In this document: positions 1 to 5,279 of the stretch, in pieces
Position numbering within the stretch: position 1 is the first letter of the stretch
How the letters are laid out: each line of letters begins with the position of its first letter
NCBI GenBank assembly: GCA_022758935.1
Contig: JAEMQG010000178.1
Location: forward strand, 1 to 8,501
Direction of reading: 5' to 3'
Length of the DNA stretch: 8,501 nucleotides
From: Candidatus Nitrosopumilus sp.
Lineage (GTDB): Archaea > Thermoproteota > Nitrososphaeria > Nitrososphaerales > Nitrosopumilaceae
Made by a program: the position numbers and the translations under genes
Notes under the pieces: generated by a model
Told to the model about the DNA's origin: nothing
Database searches by the model: none
The model's input: only the letters and a program-made list of their open reading frames with translations

Positions 1-983
1 CACTTGTAATTTCTTATACTGAAACATGTGAAATACCAGGTATTACATTTGCTGGTGCTGATAAAGATTTGATAAAATTTACTCCGCCTGCTGACGCTGA
101 ATATCTCTACTATGGTAATTGTAAGACGATTGATAAAATTCCTATGACTCCTGACGGTAAACCAACACCTGCACTACTCACTAAAACTGCATTAGAATCC
201 TCTAGCATTCCACATATTGTAATTAATTCCGGAAGTAAAATCCCTCCACAACTACCTTTCATCCATACTGGCTTGTCTTACGGACGAAATATCCTAGTTG
301 AATCTGCAATGAGTGACTCTCAAGTATCCCAAGCAGTAAATTATGGAAGAATAGTTGGAAGAAACCTTGCTTCTATGACCGACTGTTTGATTATTGGAGA
401 AAGTATTCCTGGTGGTACAACCACCGCCCTTGCAATATTACGGGGATTGGGATTCAAAGCTAAAGTGAGTTCTAGCATTCCAAATAATCCTGTTGAGTTA
501 AAAAATGCCATTGTAAATTCAGCATTAGAGCGATTAACTTCTGATAATCCATACAATGTAATAGCCGAAGTCGGTGACCCCATGATCCCTTTTGTAACTG
601 GTATGTTGAGTGCTGCATCTGAAATAACCAAAGTAATGTTGGCAGGTGGTACACAAATGACTGCAGTTTTAGCATTTGCCTCAAAAATTGGATTCAACGA
701 AAAAAATACCGCTATTGGAACTACTTCTTACATCTCTAATGATGACAGTGCTAATTTTAAATCTCTTGTTTCAGAAATTGCAGATATCCCTGCAATAGCA
801 GTTAACCCATGTCTTGAGAATTCTCAATTTTCTGGACTCCAGGCATTTTCACAAGGATTTGCAAAAGAGGGTGTTGGTGCCGGCGGTAGTATAATTGCTT
901 CTATGATAAAGTCAGGAAACAATGTAGCGACTTTTTTAGCATTGGCCGAAAAAGAATATCGTCGACTTTTTACTTCACTGTGA
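1..983 (+). CDS. cobT: Nicotinate-nucleotide--dimethylbenzimidazole phosphoribosyltransferase-like protein (archaeal CobT-like), 5' end missing
   Basis: The reading frame is open from the left edge (first full codon at base 3) to TGA at 981-983, so the gene starts outside the window. A TTG at 69 is internal: the 22 codons before it encode family-like sequence (VISYTETCEIPGITFAGAD). About 326 residues are visible; the family is around 340-350, so only a short N-terminus is lost. Visible motifs (visible numbering) are FTPPADAEYL near 25-34, TPDGKPTPAL near 49-58, ESIPGGTTTA at 133-142, VGDPMIPF near 190-197, AGGTQMTAV at 214-222 and KEGVGAGG at 288-295. The last sits where bacterial CobT has its GEGxGA loop with the catalytic Glu. 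The known bacterial reaction transfers phosphoribose from nicotinate mononucleotide to dimethylbenzimidazole, activating the cobalamin lower ligand; ammonia-oxidising archaea make cobalamin. The archaeal family is often left as UPF0284, so the exact substrate is inferred. The 3' end overlaps glmS by 14 bp on the opposite strand. Confidence 0.85.
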   Translation, partial: LVISYTETCEIPGITFAGADKDLIKFTPPADAEYLYYGNCKTIDKIPMTPDGKPTPALLTKTALESSSIPHIVINSGSKIPPQLPFIHTGLSYGRNILVESAMSDSQVSQAVNYGRIVGRNLASMTDCLIIGESIPGGTTTALAILRGLGFKAKVSSSIPNNPVELKNAIVNSALERLTSDNPYNVIAEVGDPMIPFVTGMLSAASEITKVMLAGGTQMTAVLAFASKIGFNEKNTAIGTTSYISNDDSANFKSLVSEIADIPAIAVNPCLENSQFSGLQAFSQGFAKEGVGAGGSIIASMIKSGNNVATFLALAEKEYRRLFTSL

Positions 984-2730
984 CTGATTTGGCCAAGTTT
1001 CTTGGGTAATCTGGATCAGTATTTTTTTCAAGTGCAGCATAATAGGAAAGTAATTGAATTGGGATTATTTCTGAAATAATATATGTCAAGTCGCTTGTTT
1101 TTGGAATTTCTATCCAATAATCATATGTTTCACTCGGCACATCTGATATCCCAATAATCTTTGCACCCCGTGATTTAATTTGGATAGCACTGGTTAACGT
1201 ATCTAAGTATGTTGAATCATTCGGATTGATTATGATGACTAATACGCCTGAATCCATCAACGCTAATGGACCATGTTTTAATTCCCCCCCCGGTATTCCT
1301 TCTGCATGAATGTATGTCAGTTCTTTCAGTTTTAACGCAGCTTCTATAGCAATAGGATAGTGAATTCCTCTTCCAAGAACATAGATATCTGAAATTTCTC
1401 TCAATTCATTAGCAATTTTTTTAATTTTGTTTCGTTCTTCTAGCATTTTTGAAATTGATCTTGACATTTCCTCAAAATCTACCTTCACCATATTATTGGA
1501 TAATTTTTCTATAATTTTAAACAAAATGGCTAACTGTGATGTGAAACTCTTTGTTGCTGCAACTCCTATTTCTGGCCCACAATTCATTCCTATTGCTATA
1601 TCTGATTCTCTAACTAGTGAGGATGTAAGTAAATTCACTATCGATATTATTTTGCATTTTACATTTTTTGCCGTATTGACAGCTTCTAATACATCAGCAC
1701 TTTCACCACTCTGTGAAATTGCAATTAGGATGGAATTTGGTTCAATGATATCTGGAGAAAATTGTAATTCGCTAGACATTATTGTTTCCACTTTTATTTT
1801 TGCATATTTGGAAAAAATATGTTTTGCAATTAAGGCTGAATTATAACTAGTTCCACTTCCAGTGATGTATACATTTTTTGCATGTTTGATAAAATCAGCT
1901 GCTTTTATGATTCCATCTTCGCTTCTTTCACCAGCTTTTAAAATCGTTTCATTTTGCTCATAAATCTCTTTTAATGTAAAATGTGCATACTCTCCTTTAT
2001 ACGAATCCGCAAATTCTTTTGAAACTTTTGTAATTTGATATTTTACCGCCTCTCCATTAAAATCCAATATTTTAAACTCATTTTTACTCATTATCGCAAA
2101 ATTACCGTTTTCTATATAAATGGCGTCATCTGTATATTCAATAAATCCCAAAACATCACTTGAAAAAAAGAAATTACTTAATCCAACTCCTACTATCAAC
2201 GGCTCATGAAATCTGGCTGCTGACAATTGTCCATTGTCAAACATTGCAACAAAGGCATAATGTCCTTTCAATTCTGAAATAGTCCTCATCATCGTATCTT
2301 TAACATCTCCAGTTACATCGTAATTTTTTTGGAGAAGATTGGCTATTACTTCACTATCTGTTTCACTTTTGAAAGTGTATCCCTCTTTTTCTAATTCTTT
2401 TTTTAATTCTTGATAGTTTTCTATGATTCCATTATGAACTATTGCTATTTTCCCACTACTGCTGGAATGTGGATGAGCATTTTTATCGGTTACCTTTCCA
2501 TGAGTTGCCCATCTAGTATGACCTATTCCCATTCTTCCAGGTAAACTATCCAGATGAACCATCGAGTTTACTTCTGCAACTTTTCCAACTCCTTTCTTTA
2601 ATTCGATATGATTATTTGCTTCAGTTGCAACGCCTACGCTATCGTATCCTCTATACTCCATCCTCTTTAATCCTTTAACAATTACTGGTGCGGCAATTTC
2701 CAATCCATAATATCCAATTATTGAACACAT
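970..2730 (-). CDS. glmS: Glutamine--fructose-6-phosphate aminotransferase (isomerizing)
   Basis: This 586-residue cytoplasmic enzyme uses glutamine to turn fructose-6-phosphate into glucosamine-6-phosphate, the entry step for amino sugars of glycans and the cell surface. The ATG start is fixed by Cys2, the Ntn-type nucleophile exposed after Met removal (MCSIIGYYG). The class II glutaminase domain spans about 2-215, with RGYDSVGVA (27-35), GHTRWATHG (70-78), HNGIIENY (99-106) and SETDSEVI (122-129). The first SIS domain spans about 270-410, with TGSGTSYNSA (290-299), SQSGESADV (339-347) and ATKSFTSQ (392-399). The second spans about 440-575, with GRGIHYPIAIEAALKLKEL (453-471), HAEGIPGGELKHGPLAL (475-491) and the C-terminal DYPRNLAKSVTVK signature. 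The length fits the family (E. coli about 609). It lies 64 bp downstream of rps4 on the same strand and may be read through from it or use a weak promoter in the gap. The Gly481-Gly482 codons form a run of eight G on the coding strand. Confidence 0.97.
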   Translation of the reverse strand: MCSIIGYYGLEIAAPVIVKGLKRMEYRGYDSVGVATEANNHIELKKGVGKVAEVNSMVHLDSLPGRMGIGHTRWATHGKVTDKNAHPHSSSSGKIAIVHNGIIENYQELKKELEKEGYTFKSETDSEVIANLLQKNYDVTGDVKDTMMRTISELKGHYAFVAMFDNGQLSAARFHEPLIVGVGLSNFFFSSDVLGFIEYTDDAIYIENGNFAIMSKNEFKILDFNGEAVKYQITKVSKEFADSYKGEYAHFTLKEIYEQNETILKAGERSEDGIIKAADFIKHAKNVYITGSGTSYNSALIAKHIFSKYAKIKVETIMSSELQFSPDIIEPNSILIAISQSGESADVLEAVNTAKNVKCKIISIVNLLTSSLVRESDIAIGMNCGPEIGVAATKSFTSQLAILFKIIEKLSNNMVKVDFEEMSRSISKMLEERNKIKKIANELREISDIYVLGRGIHYPIAIEAALKLKELTYIHAEGIPGGELKHGPLALMDSGVLVIIINPNDSTYLDTLTSAIQIKSRGAKIIGISDVPSETYDYWIEIPKTSDLTYIISEIIPIQLLSYYAALEKNTDPDYPRNLAKSVTVK

Positions 2731-2755
2731 GACTAATGAAATCGGCAGCTTTCAC

Positions 2756-2765
2756 CCTTATTAAC
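2756..2765 (-). promoter_or_regulatory. Possible TATA-like box for glmS
   Basis: Read on the minus strand, GTTAATAAGG lies about 26-35 bases before the glmS ATG, which suits an archaeal TATA element driving a nearly leaderless transcript. A GGTGA within the same gap is about 22 bases from the ATG, too far for a normal Shine-Dalgarno. The gap from rps4 is only 64 bp, so co-transcription with rps4 is an equal alternative. Confidence 0.25.
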
Positions 2766-2794
2766 TTCATTATTGGCGATTATGCTAATGTCTG

Positions 2795-3358
2795 TTATGC
2801 GTCTGACAACTGAGATTTAACATCTTCACTAGCCTCTGGTGGAATCTCTTGTTTTTTAGTACTTTGTAAAATATCCTGAATCTTTGACTCTGGAGAAAAA
2901 TGAATATTTTTCTCTTCCTCTAATTTCACAACATATGATGGAATGTTTACTTTTCTATCTCCTATCATTATATGTCCATGAATTACGGCTTGTCTTGCTT
3001 GATATGGTGTTTTAAATCCAAAATTCCTTGATACTATAGTCTGTAATCTACGTGAAAGTAAATCATTAACCTGAAGATTTAACACATCATCTAACGTGGA
3101 TTCATTACTAACTAATCCAATTCTTGATAAAGAATTCATCAAAATTGGTTCTTTTTCTTGTCTTTCTTCTTGTCTCAACGCAAGTAATGATCTTGCCTGA
3201 TGTCTTACTCGAGACAATTCAGTATGTGCTTTCCACAATTCTCTTTTTGTTCTTAAACCAAATGTGCCAAGGATTTTCAATTCGGCCATTTTTAATTCAT
3301 AATTGAGAGGCCTCTTTGGCTTTTTCCACATTCTTCTTGGATTCTTAGGATCTCCCAC
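2795..3358 (-). CDS. rps4: 30S ribosomal protein S4 (uS4)
   Basis: Primary 16S rRNA-binding protein of the small subunit, 187 residues, close to the usual archaeal length of about 170-190. It starts [17 protein letters not shown], the archaeal/eukaryal-type N-terminus, followed by a helical basic region. The S4 RNA-binding domain covers about 102-160 (SRRLQTIV at 102-109, [21 protein letters not shown] at 121-141). Residues 165-187 form a short polar acidic tail. The start codon is GTG; an in-frame TGA directly upstream excludes a longer product, and GGTGA five bases before it supports this start. The gene follows rps13 with a 9-bp gap, the conserved archaeal S13-S4 order. rps11, which follows in many archaea, is absent here and glmS comes next. 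Confidence 0.95.
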   Translation of the reverse strand: MGDPKNPRRMWKKPKRPLNYELKMAELKILGTFGLRTKRELWKAHTELSRVRHQARSLLALRQEERQEKEPILMNSLSRIGLVSNESTLDDVLNLQVNDLLSRRLQTIVSRNFGFKTPYQARQAVIHGHIMIGDRKVNIPSYVVKLEEEKNIHFSPESKIQDILQSTKKQEIPPEASEDVKSQLSDA

Positions 3359-3363
3359 TCAAT

Positions 3364-3368
3364 TCACC
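3364..3368 (-). promoter_or_regulatory. Shine-Dalgarno of rps4
   Basis: Minus-strand GGTGA, complementary to the archaeal 16S 3' tail, lies five bases before the GTG start of rps4 and overlaps the last base of the rps13 TAG stop. It supports the GTG start and translational coupling of rps13 and rps4. Confidence 0.7.
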
Positions 3369-3922
3369 TATTTCTTTTTCTCCGCTGGAGATTCTTTCTT
3401 TACTTCAGCAGGTTTTGCTGCCGTGGCTGCACTTGTTGGAGCTGCCACTTCAGCTGATTTTGCTGGCGCTGCTTTACCAGCTTTTGCAACACCTACTGCG
3501 CCTCCCTTTCTACCGGTGGTTCTTGTACATTGTCCTCTAACCTTTAGACCGTACATGTGTCTATATCCTCTCCAACTACTAGTGGTTCGTTCTCTTTCAA
3601 TATCATTTCTTAAAGTAAAAGGAATATCTGATGTTAACAAATGCAAATTTTTTCCAGTTTCAATATCTTTTCTTCTATTAAGAAACCATAAAGGAAAATT
3701 TCCTGCTATGGGATTAGCAATTAACTTTTCAATTGATTGAACATCAGATTCAGATAGAAAACCAATATTGATGTTTGTGTTAATTTTTAGAGTATCCAGG
3801 ATTGCAGTGGCAAAGCTGTATCCAATCCCTTTAATCTGGGTTAGCCCTACTATTGCTTTTCTAGCCCCTGGAATATCATTTCCTATAATTCTGACAATGT
3901 GTCTGTATTCTTGAGTGCTCAA
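3368..3922 (-). CDS. rps13: 30S ribosomal protein S13 (uS13) with Ala/Lys-rich C-terminal tail
   Basis: Small-subunit head protein contacting 16S rRNA, tRNA and the subunit bridge. The conserved core is residues 1-147: [18 protein letters not shown] (5-22), the helix-hairpin-helix [12 protein letters not shown] (27-38), [18 protein letters not shown] (94-111) and the basic [21 protein letters not shown] (117-137). Typical archaeal S13 is about 145-155 residues; this one is 184 because of a low-complexity tail (148-184) of Ala, Lys, Pro, Glu and Ser ending EKKK. The start is a TTG giving [10 protein letters not shown]. No in-frame ATG lies near it upstream, and the upstream codons do not look like S13, so TTG is favoured. 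No Shine-Dalgarno is visible, and a TATA-like box 26-33 bases upstream suggests a leaderless message. It is the first gene of an rps13-rps4(-glmS) run. Confidence 0.94.
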   Translation of the reverse strand: MSTQEYRHIVRIIGNDIPGARKAIVGLTQIKGIGYSFATAILDTLKINTNINIGFLSESDVQSIEKLIANPIAGNFPLWFLNRRKDIETGKNLHLLTSDIPFTLRNDIERERTTSSWRGYRHMYGLKVRGQCTRTTGRKGGAVGVAKAGKAAPAKSAEVAAPTSAATAAKPAEVKKESPAEKKK

Positions 3923-3947
3923 GTATTCAAAATTTCTTAGTTGCCCC

Positions 3948-3955
3948 GATAAAAA
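3948..3955 (-). promoter_or_regulatory. Candidate TATA box for rps13
   Basis: Minus-strand TTTTTATC lies 26-33 bases before the TTG start of rps13, the spacing expected if transcription starts at or next to the start codon. A second good match, GGTATTTATC at 4015-4024, would instead give a leader of roughly 65-70 bases. I cannot choose between them from sequence alone. Bases 3923-4076 otherwise show no gene or strong repeat. Confidence 0.4.
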
Positions 3956-4076
3956 CCATGCTAGGCATCATTTAGAAGCATTTCAAAAGGATTGGTAACG
4001 ATCAAATGACTTGTGATAAATACCCACTTTCTTATTTCTAGCCTCAATTCTAAATTATTAGGGGTAATCTTATAAA

Positions 4077-4229
4077 TTATCTAAAGTCTGCGTCTTCGGT
4101 CCAATCTCTACCCTGTACATTCCATTGACTACATTTACAGCACTTTTTTATTCCTCTTTGAGCATCAATTGCAATACAGAAACAATGCTCTCCTTTTCCT
4201 GATGAATCTTTGATGCATAATTTCTGCAT
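4077..4229 (-). CDS. Small cysteine-rich protein, 50 residues, function unknown
   Basis: A 51-codon frame on the minus strand (ATG at 4227-4229, TAA at 4077-4079) encodes a soluble-looking protein with six Cys: C5, C16 and C18 (HCFC), and C30, C31 and C33 (KKCCKC). Trp and charged residues follow (SQWNVQGRDW, 34-43; EDAD, 45-48). The clustered CxC and CCxC pattern suggests a metal or redox site such as a small zinc-binding fold; the precise ligand is unknown. Support for it being real is the dense Cys/His/Trp content, which random AT-rich sequence would rarely give, its fit to an otherwise empty 409-bp gap, and an ATATAAT box 25-31 bases upstream of the ATG. It diverges from the small helix-turn-helix gene at 4332, with 102 bp between the two starts. 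No signal peptide or membrane segment is seen. I do not recognise a named family. Confidence 0.65.
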   Translation of the reverse strand: MQKLCIKDSSGKGEHCFCIAIDAQRGIKKCCKCSQWNVQGRDWTEDADFR

Positions 4230-4253
4230 TATTGTAATGGTGTTATTTTATCA

Positions 4254-4260
4254 ATTATAT
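4254..4260 (-). promoter_or_regulatory. Candidate TATA box for the Cys-rich small gene
   Basis: Minus-strand ATATAAT is 25-31 bases before the ATG at 4229, consistent with a leaderless archaeal promoter. No Shine-Dalgarno is visible. Confidence 0.35.
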
Positions 4261-4299
4261 TTTGATGTATTGACGAAAAGCTTAGAAATTCCAACAAAG

Positions 4300-4306
4300 T
4301 TATTAA
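4300..4306 (+). promoter_or_regulatory. Candidate TATA box for the winged-helix gene
   Basis: TTATTAA is 26-32 bases before the ATG at 4332, preceded by purine-containing CAAAG that could act as a BRE. There is no Shine-Dalgarno before the ATG, so a leaderless message is likely. Confidence 0.35.
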
Positions 4307-4331
4307 TTCACACTAATATTATTAATCAGAA

Positions 4332-4643
4332 ATGGATGATATTTTTGATAGAGAAAAAGTATTTGATTGCATGTTTGATCCTGTCACATCTACTATTTTA
4401 GCAGAGTTAGAAGACGGTGAAAAAGACGGTTTATTCTTGGCAAAAAAATCTGCTATTCCTGAAACCGAAGTTTTGGAAAGGCTTTCTTATTTGATAGAAC
4501 ATGGATTTGTTCATAAAAATTATAATAATGGAAAATCAATTTTCTCTGCAAATGCTGAAAAATTAACTCAAATTATAGAACACTCTGATACTTTTAGTGC
4601 AACCATTAACGGATTAGAAAAAATGGACACCTATCTCAATTAA
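4332..4643 (+). CDS. Small winged-helix (ArsR-like) DNA-binding protein, putative
   Basis: The protein has 103 residues. Residues 15-60 look like a winged helix-turn-helix: FDPVTSTILAELEDG (15-29) as helix 1, LFLAKKSAI (34-42) as helix 2, PETEVLERLSYLIEHGFV (43-60) as recognition helix and start of the wing, then HKNYNNGKSIFSAN (61-74) as a beta wing. A C-terminal helix (75-100) could dimerise. The pattern fits archaeal ArsR/MarR-like regulators; the effector and targets are unknown. Only Cys13 is present and no obvious ArsR metal-binding Cys pair is seen, so direct metal sensing is not supported. The start is the first ATG after a TATA-like box. Its 3' end overlaps the next gene on the other strand by 8 bp. 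It diverges from the Cys-rich small gene, which might be its target (inference from position only). Confidence 0.7.
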   Translation: MDDIFDREKVFDCMFDPVTSTILAELEDGEKDGLFLAKKSAIPETEVLERLSYLIEHGFVHKNYNNGKSIFSANAEKLTQIIEHSDTFSATINGLEKMDTYLN

Positions 4644-5142
4644 AAGATTTTCCACGATTTTTTATTACGTAAATTGTAACTCCAACCATCCCAAACAAAC
4701 CAATTATGAGAACGTATAGAGAAATAAACCCTAATGATTTCTTACCTGCATCCGGCTCTGGTCCTATAACTCCAAAAATTTGGACTTCTTTTTCATCTGT
4801 ATTTTCAATAACTAATTTGTATATCCCTGGAGTTGTCATATCGAATCTACCCTCAAAAACTTTTTCATTGATTGCTTGAGATTGTATTTCTATGTCAAAT
4901 GGATCTAGTACCTTTGCAGTTATTGTTCCTTCTTTCAAATCCATTACTTGAATTGCGTAAACACCATTTCCTATTTTCGTATTATCTAATTCTGCTTGAA
5001 TTATCAAATTCTTTCCAACTTTTACTAATCCATCTCCTTTGATTAATTCCTCAAAAATTATTTGATTTCCATAAAATGATAGGATTATTCCTGTACCTAT
5101 TATGCCCCCTACAATCACAAAAAGAATGGATGATCTTTGCAC
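4636..5142 (-). CDS. Membrane-anchored protein with extracytoplasmic beta-rich domain, unknown function
   Basis: 168 residues. An N-terminal hydrophobic segment (5-23, after a short MQRS) can act as a signal anchor. Residues about 25-135 form a beta-rich polar domain with alternating strands (for example LIIQAELDN, VYAIQVMDL, GIYKLVIEN). A second transmembrane segment follows (about 138-161) with a short basic end (KNRGKSFN). The layout of signal, beta domain, single C-terminal helix and basic tail recalls GOLD/emp24-like proteins, but I see no diagnostic residues. No Cys or metal motif is present. The start is GTG (MQRSS); an in-frame TAG five codons upstream limits extension, and no Shine-Dalgarno is seen. 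It diverges from the multicopper oxidase across a 137-bp region with TTAG/CTAA boxes, so common regulation is possible. Confidence 0.75.
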   Translation of the reverse strand: MQRSSILFVIVGGIIGTGIILSFYGNQIIFEELIKGDGLVKVGKNLIIQAELDNTKIGNGVYAIQVMDLKEGTITAKVLDPFDIEIQSQAINEKVFEGRFDMTTPGIYKLVIENTDEKEVQIFGVIGPEPDAGKKSLGFISLYVLIIGLFGMVGVTIYVIKNRGKSFN

Positions 5143-5161
5143 AATTTTTATGAACTATTCT

Positions 5162-5176
5162 TTAGTTTAAACCTAA
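5162..5176 (-). promoter_or_regulatory. Candidate TATA box and TTAG/CTAA element for the 168-residue membrane protein gene
   Basis: On the minus strand this reads TTAGGTTTAAACTAA. It contains the perfect 8-bp palindrome GTTTAAAC (5165-5172), 23-30 bases before the GTG start at 5142, so it can serve as the TATA element. The flanking TTAG and CTAA are separated by seven bases, one more than in the two boxes near the oxidase gene. A shared regulator is possible but weaker here. Confidence 0.35.
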
Positions 5177-5210
5177 TTTTTTTAGTATATTTTGCTTATG
5201 TTTTATAAAT

Positions 5211-5224
5211 TTAGATTAGGCTAA
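5211..5224 (+). promoter_or_regulatory. Operator-like box 1, TTAG-N6-CTAA
   Basis: TTAGATTAGGCTAA differs at one position from the first 14 bases of the DtxR/IdeR iron-box consensus TTAGGTTAGGCTAACCTAA, as I recall it. It lies upstream of the proposed oxidase promoter and shares 11 of 14 bases with box 2, which begins 19 bp later. I infer a binding site for a DtxR-family metal-dependent repressor; no such regulator is encoded in the window. Confidence 0.5.
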
Positions 5225-5248
5225 AAAAGTTAGTCTTGGCTAACTTTT
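5225..5248 (+). promoter_or_regulatory. Operator-like box 2, perfect 9-bp inverted repeat
   Basis: AAAAGTTAG and CTAACTTTT form a perfect inverted repeat around a six-base spacer (TCTTGG). The inner part, TTAGTCTTGGCTAA (5230-5243), repeats box 1. The right arm runs into the TATA-like run at 5245-5255, so a bound protein would block TBP/TFB access. A terminator reading is unlikely because no plus-strand gene ends upstream. Confidence 0.55.
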
Positions 5249-5255
5249 AAATAAA
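5245..5255 (+). promoter_or_regulatory. TATA box of the oxidase-ZIP operon
   Basis: TTTTAAATAAA lies 25-35 bases before the TTG start at 5280, the spacing expected for archaeal transcription beginning near the start codon. A GTGAT at 5269-5273, a partial match to the archaeal Shine-Dalgarno, is six bases before the TTG and further supports that start. Confidence 0.5.
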
Positions 5256-5279
5256 CAAATTAGTTATAGTGATATATCT

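Noticed and set aside
69..71. TTG at 69 as the start of the CobT-like gene
   Set aside because: The frame stays open to the left edge and the upstream codons encode family-like sequence, so the gene simply begins outside the window.
1427..1846. 139-codon plus-strand frame inside glmS
   Set aside because: Shadow of the glmS coding strand; composition follows the antisense of conserved SIS domains.
3303..3740. 145-codon plus-strand frame opposite rps13
   Set aside because: It is antisense to a clear ribosomal protein and its Ala-rich part is the complement of the S13 tail; no promoter or family signal.
3957..3981. Imperfect ATGCT/AGCAT inverted repeat upstream of rps13
   Set aside because: The arms are only about five bases and the spacing is loose; chance is sufficient in this AT-rich gap.
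4210..4401. 63-codon plus-strand frame across the 4229-4332 promoter region
   Set aside because: It overlaps both divergent promoters and the start of the winged-helix gene in another frame, and looks like random hydrophobic AT-rich translation.
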